Assembly (NCBI RefSeq): GCF_021390245.1
Contig: NZ_JAJUXH010000015.1
Coordinates: 1-64,000, forward strand
DNA from: Dyadobacter sp. CY323
GTDB lineage: Bacteria > Bacteroidota > Bacteroidia > Cytophagales > Spirosomataceae
Direction: 5' to 3'
Length of the DNA stretch: 64,000 nucleotides
Positions 32,996 through 43,647 of the stretch are shown piece by piece (the first letter of the stretch is position 1; each line of letters opens with the position of its first letter). The notes beneath the pieces are model-generated. The model worked only from the letters and a program-made list of their open reading frames with translations, was not told the DNA's origin and did no database searches. The translations under genes and the position numbers were made by a program.

Positions 32996-35362
32996 ATGGA
33001 CTCATCACAAATTCAATTTGCCCGAATTTCATTTCCCGAGCAAAAAAAATCAAACAATATCGGCAACCTGATTAATATGTGCCTTTATCGTTGGCCGCTC
33101 TTCTTGCTATGTATTGCTTTATCGTTGGGCGCAGCATACTTTTTCCTTTCGATCCAACAACCTATTCATCAGATCAAAGCCACATTATTAATACAGGATG
33201 TCATGAAGGCTCCCAACGCTCAGTCAGCGCTGCATGAAATCGACCTCACTAGATCTCCAAAAATTATTGAGAATGAAATCGAAGTTCTCAAATCCAAACA
33301 AATGATTGGTCAAGTAATAAAGGATTTGAACTTAACTATTTCTTATTTTAAAAAAGACCATTTAAAGTACCAGGATTTATACAATTCAGGGCCGGTCAAG
33401 CTCCTGGGCTCATACAAAACGTACGGCGAAGCGCAGCACATTATTATTGATATCATCAACGATAAATCGTTCAATTTAGAAGGAACAGACGGATCCATTA
33501 AAACCTTGTATTTTGACCAACGTTTCAACATTGGAAAAAGCCAGTACACTTTGACTGCTAACGAAAAAATTAAGGAATACACCGGATCGAAAATTCGGAT
33601 TTCTCTTTTGAACAACGATGCTCTGACTCACCACTATCAGTCTGTTATTCAGGTGGAACCACTTAACAAATTATCGACAGGCATCCTGCTATCTATCGAC
33701 GACGTGGTGCCAATGCGTGGAAAAGACATCTTAAACCGTTTGATTTCAAATTATCAATTGGCTAATAATTCCGAGCAGAGCAAATCACTGAGCACAACAT
33801 TGCTATTTTTAGAACAGAGAATCGCTTCTCTGCATGGGGAGCTAACGGATGCCGAACTAGGAATATCCAGCTTTAAGAGCAGCAGAGGCCTGACGGATCT
33901 GAGCGAAGATTCAAAAGTGAGCCTTCAAAACATGCAATCCAATGATAGACAGTTGAACGACGTCAACGTCCAGCTGAGCATCGTCGACGGGGTTCAAAAA
34001 TATATGAATACAGCGTCCAGTTCTGAAAAGATGCCCGTCACTCTTGGAATTACAGATCCGGCGTTGAACAATCTGATAGACCGATTGTCCCAGTTGCAAA
34101 TGCAAAGAGAAAGGCTGCTGGCTACCACCCCTGAAACTAATCCCGACTTTATCCCTATTGATCGCCAGATAATAGTAACACGGAATTTAATTAAAGAAAA
34201 CATTGGCAACATTCGCGCGACTCTATTCAATACCAGGCAAAAACTTCTTTCATACAATTCTAAGTATGAATCTTCAATCAAAAAAATCCCAGTGCAGGAG
34301 CAACAGTTTGTAAACATCAAAAGGCAGCAAGCTATTAAGGAAAACCTTTATACATACCTCTTGCAAAAGAAAGAGGAAGTATCAATGAACTATGCTTCAA
34401 CGCTGTCCAAAAGCCAAATCATCGACAGCGCCTATGCAGAACCGGTACAGAAAGCCAGAGCAATAATCGTTTACGCATTAGCTGTTTTAATGGGTCTAGT
34501 GGTCCCTGGTGCATTCGTTCATGCTAGAAGCAGCTTTTCAACTAAGGTGACTGAATTACAGGATCTAAAGTCGGTTTTGGACGCGCCTGTCATCTCAGAA
34601 ATTGCGCAAAGTGCTTCATCTAACCCAATTGTGGTGGGCAGAACAGATTCCAACGAAACAAGTGAGCAATTCAGAGCATTACGAACCAAGCTTTCGTACT
34701 ACTATGGCGGAAAGAAAAACGGCCGGGTTACCTTAGTGACCTCAAGTTCTCCCGGTGAAGGGAAAAGCTTCATTAGCTGCAATCTGGCCATTTCCCTTGC
34801 GGCAATTGGCAGAAAAACCCTACTTCTTGAATTGGATTTACGCAAACCTAAAGTTGCTCGTGCATTTGGATTACCTGATGGACATTTAGGGGTTACGGAT
34901 TTACTAACAGGACAGGCTGACTTGTCTGAAACCTTGCAAACCACCGATTTTTCATCTGATCTGCAAATTATCAGCAGTGGAGCTTTTATTCCAAATCCAT
35001 CTGATCTTTTGGAAAACGCTCTTGTGAAGGATTTTATCGACGATCTAAGAAATAGATTTGACGATATTATTATTGACAGTCCTCCGGTCCACTTGGTTCC
35101 TGACGCTCTGATACTTTCACCTCTGGCCGACCTCACGCTCTATACGATACGTCAAGGGCACACTGACCAGAGCGAGCTTCACTACATCAACGATTTAACC
35201 AGGCAAAAACAGCTTGTCAATGTACATATGGTTTTCAATGGCATACAGCGCCTGCGTTATGGATATGGATCAGAATATGATAGAAGTTACAGCTATCATA
35301 GCTCATCACAACCAAGCCGCGTACATAATGCCCTGTTCAGGAATTTCACCAGCCGGTTCTAG
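32996..35362 (+). CDS. Wzc-like polysaccharide co-polymerase with BY-kinase domain
   Basis: Chain-length regulator and tyrosine autokinase, 788 residues. TM1 is about 33-51, then a periplasmic Wzz region with coiled coils, and TM2 is about 487-506. The cytoplasmic BY-kinase has Walker A SSSPGEGKSF (583-592), Walker A' LLLELDLRKP (near 610) and Walker B DDIIIDSPP (near 689). The C-terminal tail has a tyrosine cluster (RLRYGYGSEYDRSYSYHS), the expected autophosphorylation sites. It works with the Wza-like lipoprotein. No separate tyrosine phosphatase gene (Wzb) lies in the locus. Confidence 0.94.
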   Translation: MDSSQIQFARISFPEQKKSNNIGNLINMCLYRWPLFLLCIALSLGAAYFFLSIQQPIHQIKATLLIQDVMKAPNAQSALHEIDLTRSPKIIENEIEVLKSKQMIGQVIKDLNLTISYFKKDHLKYQDLYNSGPVKLLGSYKTYGEAQHIIIDIINDKSFNLEGTDGSIKTLYFDQRFNIGKSQYTLTANEKIKEYTGSKIRISLLNNDALTHHYQSVIQVEPLNKLSTGILLSIDDVVPMRGKDILNRLISNYQLANNSEQSKSLSTTLLFLEQRIASLHGELTDAELGISSFKSSRGLTDLSEDSKVSLQNMQSNDRQLNDVNVQLSIVDGVQKYMNTASSSEKMPVTLGITDPALNNLIDRLSQLQMQRERLLATTPETNPDFIPIDRQIIVTRNLIKENIGNIRATLFNTRQKLLSYNSKYESSIKKIPVQEQQFVNIKRQQAIKENLYTYLLQKKEEVSMNYASTLSKSQIIDSAYAEPVQKARAIIVYALAVLMGLVVPGAFVHARSSFSTKVTELQDLKSVLDAPVISEIAQSASSNPIVVGRTDSNETSEQFRALRTKLSYYYGGKKNGRVTLVTSSSPGEGKSFISCNLAISLAAIGRKTLLLELDLRKPKVARAFGLPDGHLGVTDLLTGQADLSETLQTTDFSSDLQIISSGAFIPNPSDLLENALVKDFIDDLRNRFDDIIIDSPPVHLVPDALILSPLADLTLYTIRQGHTDQSELHYINDLTRQKQLVNVHMVFNGIQRLRYGYGSEYDRSYSYHSSSQPSRVHNALFRNFTSRF

Positions 35363-35381
35363 AATAAATTAAATTCACAAA

Positions 35382-36974
35382 CTATTCGAAATTTCGAGCC
35401 TGACTAAATTCATTATTGTCCAGCACCGTATGTTTATAGCCTTTCAAATCGACCAAAGCACCCGAAATCTTATTTCGAGCGATCGTGAGATTGTTTGCTG
35501 TGCCCCCATTGCTGGCTATCGCATGAATAGGATATCCGCCCGATCTAACATCGTTTCCGATGATTTCATTGTCTATAATTTGTGCGCCATCCGCCAAAAT
35601 GAGCAAAGTAAGATCGAATCCAGAGCCACTATTCGCAGAAGGAGCATAATAGACCTTATTGCTTCGAACTATAAGCCTTTGATCGACCGAACCGGCCGGT
35701 AAACTGCAGTAGTTATTGATGATTGATCTGAATACCTTAGTCTGATTCTCAACTATAAATTGATTGTCATGGAGTTCTATATTAAAATAGGGAGCGTCAC
35801 TTTCGATACTTATACCCCTCGATTTTGGATTTTTAACAGTATTATTAACAACAGAACAGACAGGCTTATAAGAACCATAGATCTGGATTGCCCGATCGCA
35901 ATTACTAATTGAACTACCAGATACCTTTGAAGTACCCTCAGTGAGTGGTAACGGAACTTTGTCGGTGAAATTTAACATAATGCCAGTACCCTCACCGGAA
36001 GGATCCGAAATTTCATTATTCTCCGCTACAACGTTATGGTTTCCACCAATTTCCAGATAATATATGCGTGCATCAAAAATCTTATTGTTCTTAATTGTAG
36101 TATTAATACCCACTGCGGAGATTCCAAATCCTTCATGTGCCTGGTCAGGATCCTTTCCTGTTCCGGAAATTGTATTTCCTTCAATCAAGGTACCATCTAC
36201 ATCTCCCCAGTCTTCAATTCCAATTCTACCTGCATTTTCAACCAAGTTATTGAGAATTTGGCAGCCGGTAATTCTTACATCCGAATTGCCATTGGCCGTT
36301 AGAGCGTTGGAGTGTGCATTAACGATCTTGTTGTCCTGCACGCTAGTAAAACTTGCCCCGTTCTCCGCATACTTAATACCTAGTCCACTTACGATATTAT
36401 TTTTTATGACTGTGTTTTTTGATTTTGGCCCAGAAACCCAAACCGCTTCGGCACCAGAAATTCCATATGGCTGATCAAATTCAAAGCTATTATTGTCAAT
36501 TATCGAATTGGTGCTGTTATAAACATATATACATGCGTCCGACCAGCCTGATAACTGAAAAGCTGCCTTTCTTGACAAAAATTTCAGCCCAGTGATGCTA
36601 CATTTATCAACATTGTTAAGACTGAAGAATCTGCCATATTTTAGCATGGTCCCCGTCATCGCTGGTCCTGCTTTGACAATTGCACCATTTTTACCAATAA
36701 CCTTACAGCCTGATTTTAATATTATTGTTCCATTAATAAGATATTCACCACCGTCAAAAATGATTTCAGTGTCTTCGGCTTGATCAATAAGCGCCTGAAT
36801 GGCATCAGTATCATCATCTAGGCCATTCCCTTTTACTCCCCACTGTCGAGCATCCAGCGTAGACTGCTCGACAAAATGGTTACCTACATTTGGAGGGATG
36901 GTTATAGGTTGACTAGAGTCATAGAAAAATCCGGCGAAGGTTATCACCCAAGCGTTAAACAGAGAAATTGCCAT
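35382..36974 (-). CDS. Right-handed parallel beta-helix protein (pectate-lyase-like fold)
   Basis: A 530-residue protein. The N-terminal part (about 38-130) has the pectate-lyase-3-type start TLDARQWGVKGNGLDDDTDA and IQALIDQAEDTEIIFDGGEY. It is followed by many PbH1 repeats with N-rich turns (NNTIKNNKIFDARI-type, NNLVENAGRIGIEDWGDVDG). Residues 1-20 are hydrophobic but lack a clear cleavage site. It may be an EPS lyase, epimerase or depolymerase. It lies on the opposite strand to the rest of the locus, between Wzc and the flippase. Confidence 0.85.
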   Translation of the reverse strand: MAISLFNAWVITFAGFFYDSSQPITIPPNVGNHFVEQSTLDARQWGVKGNGLDDDTDAIQALIDQAEDTEIIFDGGEYLINGTIILKSGCKVIGKNGAIVKAGPAMTGTMLKYGRFFSLNNVDKCSITGLKFLSRKAAFQLSGWSDACIYVYNSTNSIIDNNSFEFDQPYGISGAEAVWVSGPKSKNTVIKNNIVSGLGIKYAENGASFTSVQDNKIVNAHSNALTANGNSDVRITGCQILNNLVENAGRIGIEDWGDVDGTLIEGNTISGTGKDPDQAHEGFGISAVGINTTIKNNKIFDARIYYLEIGGNHNVVAENNEISDPSGEGTGIMLNFTDKVPLPLTEGTSKVSGSSISNCDRAIQIYGSYKPVCSVVNNTVKNPKSRGISIESDAPYFNIELHDNQFIVENQTKVFRSIINNYCSLPAGSVDQRLIVRSNKVYYAPSANSGSGFDLTLLILADGAQIIDNEIIGNDVRSGGYPIHAIASNGGTANNLTIARNKISGALVDLKGYKHTVLDNNEFSQARNFE

Positions 36975-37307
36975 TGTGAATTTTAAATTGTATTTATAGA
37001 TACTATGGTTAGTGTATAATTTTTACTACAATGTACCAAGATAATATCGAATAAATTAATTCTATATACAGTTGCAACTAATTCTTTTTTTTTCAAGCCA
37101 GGCCGAGCTGTTAATTCGTGTTATAACTGCCGTCGCATAAGCTCTTTAATAGGAGAATCGTGGTAAATCAAAAAAAATGAAAATAATATCAAAAGATGAA
37201 AACCGTTATAGTAAAATACACAAAATAATTGGTTAATGCATAGTAATTCAATAACTTAGCAACCAGTTAATCACCTCGACGTTACTCCTCTAAATTGTAA
37301 TTTTTTA
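36975..37307. other. Intergenic region between divergent EPS genes
   Basis: 333 bp of A+T-rich DNA between the beta-helix gene (minus) and the flippase gene (plus). It contains a T-run near 37084-37093 and must hold at least one promoter for the 37.3-48.2 kb operon. No definite promoter box, hairpin or ORF was seen. Confidence 0.6.
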
Positions 37308-38867
37308 ATGCAAGCCGCAAAAAGAATAGCCAAGAACACTGCCATTTTGTATGTCCGAATGGCAGTCACGGTACTCATTTCTCTTTATTCGACAAGACTC
37401 ATCTTGGGTTCGCTGGGTACAGAGGATTTTGGGCTTTTCAATGTCGTCGGAGGGCTCATTGCAATGCTCGGATTTCTAAATGCTTGTATGGCCGAAGCTA
37501 CACAACGCTTCATGTCTTATGCACAAGGCGAGGGTGACATTGCCAAGATTAAAAAGATTTTCAATGTAAGCATCCTGCTTCATTTCATCATTGCATCTTG
37601 TCTTCTTCTCTTTTTGGAGATATCTGGTTATTTCTTCCTGAATTATGTGTTGAATATTCCTCCGGACCGACTACACGCAGCTCAGGCGATCTATCAGTTT
37701 ATGATCATAAGTACGCTGTTCACGGTAATTTCTGTCCCTTACGATGCCGTCATAAACGCGCGAGAGAACATGTTTCTGTTTGCAATACTGGGCATTTTCG
37801 AATCGGCTCTGAAGCTCATAATCGCCTTTGCCATTTTCCAAGCAGAAGGGGACAAGTTGATTTTATACGGCTCATTGATGGCAATTCTCTCGATACTCTT
37901 GTTATTTATACGGGTGTATTACTGCAGAAAGACTTATGATGAATGCGAACTGGCTATAAAAAAGCACTTCGATAGTAAATTGATGAAAGAGCTATCTGTT
38001 TTTGCAGGTTGGTCGCTGTTAGGGTATTCAACCGGCATGATGGCATTCTACGGACAGGGTATTTTGCTAAACATATTTTTCGGGACGGTAGCGAACGCTG
38101 CACAAGGTGTAGCCACCCAAGTTAGTGGGCAGTTAGGAACATTCGCTCATATCCTGTTGAGAGCCCTAAACCCGACGATTGCGAAAAGTGAAGGTTCCGG
38201 TGACAGAGATGCGATGATAAAGACGGTGATGTTCGGTAGCAAGATCTCTTATTATCTACTGATAATTCTTTACATTCCTATGATCATAGAAATGCCTTTC
38301 ATTTTGAAATTATGGTTGAAAGATGTTCCGGAATTCACTGTCATTTTTTGCCAGCTTTTGTTAGTCAGAAATTTAGTGGAACAAATCTTTCTGACATTGG
38401 TGACAGCGATATCTGCGGTTGGGAATATTAAAAAATATCAGTTGATAGGCGCATTCATCTCGATATTTCCTTTACTCGTAACTTATCTTGTTTTCGATAA
38501 CGGCTATCCGCCATACGCACTATACTACGTATACATTTTATATTCAGTTGCAATGGCAGCCAATATTTTGTATTTCTCAAACCAATTGTTTCAATTACCT
38601 GTCAATGCGTTCCTATACAATGTAGCTTTCCGATGCACGCTGACGACCATCATCTGTTTAGTTATTGCCGCCTTACCGCTTTTGGTGCTTGATCCTGGAC
38701 TTTACCGCATCTCGGCGGTGTCCTTACTAAGTCTCCTTTCGTTTCTGATGATTGCTTGGAATATTGGATTATCTGCTCAGGAACGCCACGATGCTGGTCA
38801 GCTGGTCAACCATTTTTTGTCAGGATACCGGCCTAAATTCAGACGCTTAATTAATCACTATCTCTAA
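37308..38867 (+). CDS. Polysaccharide flippase (Wzx/MATE-like)
   Basis: Flippase that moves lipid-linked repeat units to the periplasmic face, 519 residues with about 12-14 transmembrane helices. N-terminal KNTAILYVRMAVTVLISLYS and TRLILGSLGTEDFGLFNVVG, followed by EATQRFMSYAQGEGD, match the polysaccharide-biosynthesis flippase type. First gene of a tight plus-strand operon running to about 48.2 kb. Its companion polymerase is the Wzy-like protein at 41.2 kb. Confidence 0.9.
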   Translation: MQAAKRIAKNTAILYVRMAVTVLISLYSTRLILGSLGTEDFGLFNVVGGLIAMLGFLNACMAEATQRFMSYAQGEGDIAKIKKIFNVSILLHFIIASCLLLFLEISGYFFLNYVLNIPPDRLHAAQAIYQFMIISTLFTVISVPYDAVINARENMFLFAILGIFESALKLIIAFAIFQAEGDKLILYGSLMAILSILLLFIRVYYCRKTYDECELAIKKHFDSKLMKELSVFAGWSLLGYSTGMMAFYGQGILLNIFFGTVANAAQGVATQVSGQLGTFAHILLRALNPTIAKSEGSGDRDAMIKTVMFGSKISYYLLIILYIPMIIEMPFILKLWLKDVPEFTVIFCQLLLVRNLVEQIFLTLVTAISAVGNIKKYQLIGAFISIFPLLVTYLVFDNGYPPYALYYVYILYSVAMAANILYFSNQLFQLPVNAFLYNVAFRCTLTTIICLVIAALPLLVLDPGLYRISAVSLLSLLSFLMIAWNIGLSAQERHDAGQLVNHFLSGYRPKFRRLINHYL

Positions 38868-38905
38868 TCAATGATTCGCCATCGGCACTGGTTACCAAAT
38901 GTCTT

Positions 38906-39859
38906 ATGAAAAATTACCATTTGAAGTTCCTTCGAAAATTATATCTCCGTGTTACGGAGAGGGAGTTGAATTCCGGCAGGAATTGGAATATGTTTTCCAA
39001 TAAACAATATGCAAACGAGCTGATTTACAACACGCTGCAAAAAGATGAACCTTGCATGATTGCCCGTTTCGGGTCAACAGAGATGCAGTGCTTAATTAAC
39101 TTCCTTGGCGTTAAGGAGAACCAAAAAAGTTGGCTTCAATATGTAAAAGGTGCATCACTACCTTGGTGGTGGGAGCCAGCAACAATAAATCAAATGGAAC
39201 AGTTTTCAGGTTTTTTCCCGAAGGATCCAAAAAGCATTGAGGAATTCTGCGAACTGATGATCGAAGATATTCCGCAGGTGGACATTTTAGGCTCTTGGCT
39301 AAAAGAGGAAGATCATTTCAGCGAATCGATGGGGAATACAAAACGTGTAGTCTTGGAAGATCTGGAACCTTTCTTTTGTACTAATCCGTGGACAAGAGCT
39401 TTGAGAGGCAAAAAAGTGCTTGTTGTACACCCATTTGCTGACACTATTGAGCAACAATACAGAAACCGGGAAGTTCTTTTTGATGATGATCTCCTTCCTC
39501 TTTTTGATCTAAAAACCATCAAGGCGGTTCAGACAGTCGCGGGCGAGAGAAGCGAATTCTCCAGCTGGTTTGAGGCATTGGAATGGATGAAATCACAAAT
39601 CGATTCGGTGGACTATGATATCTGTATTATCGGTTGCGGAGCCTACGGATTTCCCTTGGCAGCTCACGTAAAACGACGTCAGAAAAAGGCAATTCATCTC
39701 GGCGGTGCTACACAATTGTTGTTTGGAATTAAAGGGAAGAGATGGGAAAAATTCATTGTTTGGCCGTATATCAATCTCTTCAATGAGTATTGGGTGCGTC
39801 CTGGTCAAAAAGAAAGACCTAAGAATGCGGTTGTAGTCGAGGACGCATGTTACTGGTAA
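38906..39859 (+). CDS. Probable glycosyltransferase of GT-D fold
   Basis: A 317-residue protein with the segment [19 protein letters not shown] (about 50-68), resembling the xxRFGDGE-type motif of GT-D fold transferases. Other segments are [20 protein letters not shown], near 168, and [28 protein letters not shown] is also found in such proteins. The acceptor is unknown. The stop overlaps the start region of the next acyltransferase gene, in keeping with a single EPS operon. Confidence 0.7.
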   Translation: MKNYHLKFLRKLYLRVTERELNSGRNWNMFSNKQYANELIYNTLQKDEPCMIARFGSTEMQCLINFLGVKENQKSWLQYVKGASLPWWWEPATINQMEQFSGFFPKDPKSIEEFCELMIEDIPQVDILGSWLKEEDHFSESMGNTKRVVLEDLEPFFCTNPWTRALRGKKVLVVHPFADTIEQQYRNREVLFDDDLLPLFDLKTIKAVQTVAGERSEFSSWFEALEWMKSQIDSVDYDICIIGCGAYGFPLAAHVKRRQKKAIHLGGATQLLFGIKGKRWEKFIVWPYINLFNEYWVRPGQKERPKNAVVVEDACYW

Positions 39860-40560
39860 CTATGAAATTAGCAAATTTACTTACGCGAACTTTCGGGTTA
39901 CCTTTTGGCTTGATTCGGGGCATTTGGAAGATTGCCTGCGATGGTTCGCGGGACATCAGTAATAAAAGAAAATACCCTCAGTCCCTCATTGACAACGGGT
40001 GTTGTTTTACTGAAGATACTATTATTGGTAAAAACGCGCAAGTTTTGCGGGGATCTTTTATCAACCACAGCCAAATAGGAGCCTATTCTTATGTTGGTTT
40101 TAATGCCATGATCCAAAACGCTATTATTGGTAACTACTGTTCGATTTCTACCGACGTGCGTATCGGATTAGGAAGCCACCCACTGCATTTGTTCTCTACA
40201 TCACCGATATTTTACAGGAAGAACAATACGCTTAAAATTCAACTCATCGAAGAAGACCTGCTGTTTGAGGAGTATAAACCTATCATCATAGGAAGTGATG
40301 TATGGGTCGGTGCAAATGTGATTGTAATGGATGGTGTGGAGGTAGGCCATGGTTCAGTAATTGCGGCAGGCGCAGTGGTAACAAGAGACGTTCCGCCTTA
40401 CGCAGTAGTAGCCGGCATTCCGGCAAAAATTATCAAATACAGATTTTCACCGGAGAAGGTACAGATGCTGCTCGAAAAAGCTTGGTGGAGAAAAAATCCA
40501 GAAGAAATTCATGCAATGCAAACGGAGCTCAACTCCATCTGCGGAACTGAGATATCATAA
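39847..40560 (+). CDS. Hexapeptide-repeat acyltransferase, CatB-like
   Basis: Left-handed beta-helix (hexapeptide) acyltransferase of about 232-237 residues. The ATG at 39847 overlaps the previous gene; the ATG at 39862 ([11 protein letters not shown]) is also reasonable. Hexad repeats begin near 50 ([31 protein letters not shown]), with a loop ([20 protein letters not shown]), then [20 protein letters not shown]. The C-terminus is [20 protein letters not shown]. It probably acetylates a sugar of the EPS unit, with acetyl-CoA as donor by family. Confidence 0.88.
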   Translation: MLLVTMKLANLLTRTFGLPFGLIRGIWKIACDGSRDISNKRKYPQSLIDNGCCFTEDTIIGKNAQVLRGSFINHSQIGAYSYVGFNAMIQNAIIGNYCSISTDVRIGLGSHPLHLFSTSPIFYRKNNTLKIQLIEEDLLFEEYKPIIIGSDVWVGANVIVMDGVEVGHGSVIAAGAVVTRDVPPYAVVAGIPAKIIKYRFSPEKVQMLLEKAWWRKNPEEIHAMQTELNSICGTEIS

Positions 40561-40576
40561 ATAATCATAATTGGTA

Positions 40577-41245
40577 ATGCAAAGAGTCTTCACAATCTTT
40601 TTCAAGGGCACACGGAGGGTTGCTATGCTTTTATCCGACCTATGCAGTCGGATCGTGTGTCAGGTGCTATTTTATTTAAATGGGATTCACTACGAAAGCT
40701 TCCGAACGAGTGGCCTCCCCTTCATTTCTGTGGCGTCGGACGGTGAGTTTCGTATCGGCTCCAGTTTTAACATGAATAATTCTCTCAGGTCTAATCCGAT
40801 AGGTTGCGCCCAACCATGTATCTTTTTTGTAGATAGAGGAGCGAGTTTGATTATCGGTGACCATGTAGGAATCAGCCAGACAGCACTTATATGTCACATT
40901 GGTATTACTATTGGTGATTATGTCAAAATAGGAGGCGGTGTTTGCATTTATGACACGGATTTTCACTCACTGGATCCCGAACTACGAAGAAATCCGGCGT
41001 TGGATTTTAAGCAAAAAATCAAAAAGCCCATTATCATCAAAGACAATGCATTCATCGGAGCACATTCTACCATCCTGAAAGGTGTTACAATTGGCAAAAA
41101 CTCCGTAATTGGCTCAGGGTCTATGGTAACCAAAAGCATACCTGATAACGAAATCTGGGCTGGAAATCCGGCGAAATTCGTCAGAAAAATTAACCTCACA
41201 GATCAGGTAACTGCTAAATTCACACCGCTTTTTCAAGTCAAATGA
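40577..41245 (+). CDS. Hexapeptide-repeat acyltransferase
   Basis: A second LbH acyltransferase, 222 residues from the ATG at 40577; the TTG at 40571 is an unlikely start. It has GASLIIGDHVGISQTALICH, GDYVKIGGGVCIYDTDFHSL (a DTDFH loop like that of WbbJ/NodL-type acetyltransferases), then DNAFIGAHSTILKGVTIGKN. The ATG of the next gene overlaps its stop (ATGA). It probably O- or N-acetylates a repeat-unit sugar. Confidence 0.87.
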   Translation: MQRVFTIFFKGTRRVAMLLSDLCSRIVCQVLFYLNGIHYESFRTSGLPFISVASDGEFRIGSSFNMNNSLRSNPIGCAQPCIFFVDRGASLIIGDHVGISQTALICHIGITIGDYVKIGGGVCIYDTDFHSLDPELRRNPALDFKQKIKKPIIIKDNAFIGAHSTILKGVTIGKNSVIGSGSMVTKSIPDNEIWAGNPAKFVRKINLTDQVTAKFTPLFQVK

Positions 41246-42555
41246 AACTAGATATTGGAAGACTGATTCCATACACATTTTTGCTTATTACCATTTCCTC
41301 AGTAAACCAGTGGATGAAATTTCCCATCGGAAATACTGTAATCTGGTGGAGCATTTACGCAATCATAATTTCCCTTTTCATAGCCGCTAAAAAGAATTAT
41401 TATGACAGTTCAAATGAAAAAAGCATTCGCTTTTTGCTCGCGTTTCTCGTGTGGAATATCATTTGCATTGCGCGTGGTTTGTGGGTTGCAGAAAATTACT
41501 GGGAATGGAAAAACCTGGTGGGTGTTGGTATGGTGTTGTTGCTACCTTTCTCTATTTATATCAGCGCCAACCCTTCCCTGGTCCAAAATATTGTGTCAGC
41601 TTGGATGAAGTATGCGTTACCGGCCTTTTTTTTAATGCTACCTTTTTTCATTGCAGGTGATGCCATTGGAAGATACCTTGTCCCGGTAAGTTTTATGCTT
41701 CTATTTTTTGCGCTCCTTCCCTTAAAATGGAAGATTGTAATGTGTGTAGCTACGGTCTTTGTGATTTTTTCTGCACTCAACGCCCGCAGCAATGTTATTA
41801 AGTTTGGGATTTCAGGTATTCTGGGACTTGTCTATTATTTCCACCGATACATTCCCATGGTAGTATGGAAATCAGCCAGAATACTTTTTTTTGTAGTTCC
41901 TATTTGCTTTTTCTCGCTAGCTGTCAGTGGGTCTTTTAATATCTTCAAGATATCCGAATACACGGGTGGCGAGATAACTGCCCGAGTAAGCGATCAGGGG
42001 GCCTATGTTGACGAAAATTTGGCTGCTGATACTCGTACAGATATTTACCAAGAAGTTATCTTTTCAGCTATAAACCATCATTACGTCTGGTTTGGGCGAA
42101 CACCGGCCAGGGGAAATGAATCGAAAATGTTTGGCGACTATGCCTTGGATGTATTAAAGACCGGCAAAATGGAAAGATACAGCAATGAGGTATCGATTTT
42201 AAATATTTTTACCTGGACAGGAGTCGTAGGTGTTTGCCTCTATTTTCTGTTATTTTTCAGCGCATCTTATTGGGCGATCTATAGATCAAATAGTGCGATA
42301 ATGAAAATAGTCGGCCTCTCGGTTTCCTTCAGATGGCTTTATGCGTGGATCGAGGATTTCAGTGAATTTGATCTTTCATATCTTTTTTTGTGGGTGATGA
42401 TTGGTATGTGTTTCTCCAAGTCCTTCAGGGCCATGGATGATTTAGATTTTAAATATTGGATTTGGGGAATTTTTGATAGACGATACCGGGAGATCTATGC
42501 GATCCAAAGTCCATCGATAGATACAATTCCCGAAAATAAGCTAACAATCGAATGA
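41242..42555 (+). CDS. Wzy-like polysaccharide polymerase
   Basis: A 437-residue polytopic protein with about 11 transmembrane helices and a large periplasmic loop (about 235-300: GGEITARVSDQGAYVDENLA, then HHYVWFGRTPARGNESKMFG, containing an RGNE segment). This layout fits Wzy polymerases and O-antigen ligase-like proteins. Sequence conservation is low in this class, so assignment rests on topology and context. It overlaps the acyltransferase by 4 nt and precedes the GT4 gene by 1 nt. Confidence 0.75.
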   Translation: MKLDIGRLIPYTFLLITISSVNQWMKFPIGNTVIWWSIYAIIISLFIAAKKNYYDSSNEKSIRFLLAFLVWNIICIARGLWVAENYWEWKNLVGVGMVLLLPFSIYISANPSLVQNIVSAWMKYALPAFFLMLPFFIAGDAIGRYLVPVSFMLLFFALLPLKWKIVMCVATVFVIFSALNARSNVIKFGISGILGLVYYFHRYIPMVVWKSARILFFVVPICFFSLAVSGSFNIFKISEYTGGEITARVSDQGAYVDENLAADTRTDIYQEVIFSAINHHYVWFGRTPARGNESKMFGDYALDVLKTGKMERYSNEVSILNIFTWTGVVGVCLYFLLFFSASYWAIYRSNSAIMKIVGLSVSFRWLYAWIEDFSEFDLSYLFLWVMIGMCFSKSFRAMDDLDFKYWIWGIFDRRYREIYAIQSPSIDTIPENKLTIE

Positions 42556-42556
42556 T

Positions 42557-43603
42557 ATGAATTACAAGAATACACTATTAATTACCTTTCCTGTTGATTT
42601 GGGAAATAGAACATTAGAATCCAATTTTCAGGCCATTTTCATTGAAGATATGGATAACTATCGGTTTGCAAAGGAGCATGCGACGGATGCGAATTCAGGT
42701 ATGACGACTTTGACCAAAAGTATTGGATACCGCTTTAAGTCTGCGCTAGGTCTTAGGAAAATTGTTTCTGATTACACTAAACAGGGGAAAAACATTGTAT
42801 TCCATGGAATAAGTCCTGCTTTATTTTCCTATGGCATTTGGAAGCCTTCTAATACATCAATCATTGTCGATTGGACCAGGGGTTTATATCCTTCAACACT
42901 TAGGGAACCGTTTAAGAAAGATATTATATTTACTATACATCGAAAACTGCTATCTGCATGCCCCCGCATTCTATGCCAAACTGATGCAGTAAGGGAAAAT
43001 CTTATCAACGTATATGGAGTAAATAGATCCTCAACTTTTAAAGTACTTGCTCCATTCCAAGTAGAAAAATTGGACATCCCTCCAAGACACACACCCACTA
43101 GGCCTCGCGTTCTATTTGCCGGTGGTGACTTGAAAAGGAAAGGTGGTGATATTATTTTAGAAGCACTAAGAAAAGGAATGTTTGATAAATGTTCCCTCAC
43201 TATGATGACAAATGATTCAGCGGCAGACGTAAACGGAGTAAACTTCCTACCAGGAGTGAAATACGGAAGTGAGCAGCATCGAAAGGCTTTTGAAGATCAC
43301 GATATCTTGATATTACCAACCAGGATTGATTCATATCCCCAGGTTGTAGGGGAAGCTGCCGCTGCCGGCCTCGCCGTAATTACAACTAAGTTTGCTCTCG
43401 GAGCCACCGAGGTAGTTTTGGACGGACAAACCGGATATATTACTGATACGCCCACGCAATGCATAGACCGCCTTCAAGATCTCCTTAACAACCCGTCTTT
43501 GATTGATGACTTCAAAATCCAGGGCTATAAGGTGATGCATAAGAAATTTTCACGCGAAGCCATAAGAAAATCGTATTTACAAGTCATTGAAAGAGACATT
43601 TAG
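42557..43603 (+). CDS. Glycosyltransferase family 4
   Basis: GT-B transferase, 348 residues. The C-terminal half shows PRVLFAGGDLKRKGGDIILE (about 178-197), HDILILPTRIDSYPQVVGEA (about 236-255) and the acidic/Gly block AAAGLAVITTKFALGATEVV, then DGQTGYITD. The first half has a usual acceptor-side Rossmann core. It begins 1 nt after the polymerase stop. It extends the EPS repeat unit; donor and linkage are not readable. Confidence 0.86.
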   Translation: MNYKNTLLITFPVDLGNRTLESNFQAIFIEDMDNYRFAKEHATDANSGMTTLTKSIGYRFKSALGLRKIVSDYTKQGKNIVFHGISPALFSYGIWKPSNTSIIVDWTRGLYPSTLREPFKKDIIFTIHRKLLSACPRILCQTDAVRENLINVYGVNRSSTFKVLAPFQVEKLDIPPRHTPTRPRVLFAGGDLKRKGGDIILEALRKGMFDKCSLTMMTNDSAADVNGVNFLPGVKYGSEQHRKAFEDHDILILPTRIDSYPQVVGEAAAAGLAVITTKFALGATEVVLDGQTGYITDTPTQCIDRLQDLLNNPSLIDDFKIQGYKVMHKKFSREAIRKSYLQVIERDI

Positions 43604-43647
43604 ATAGTTAAGAAGTGATATTACCCGTAAATTTTAAAAGCTGATTA

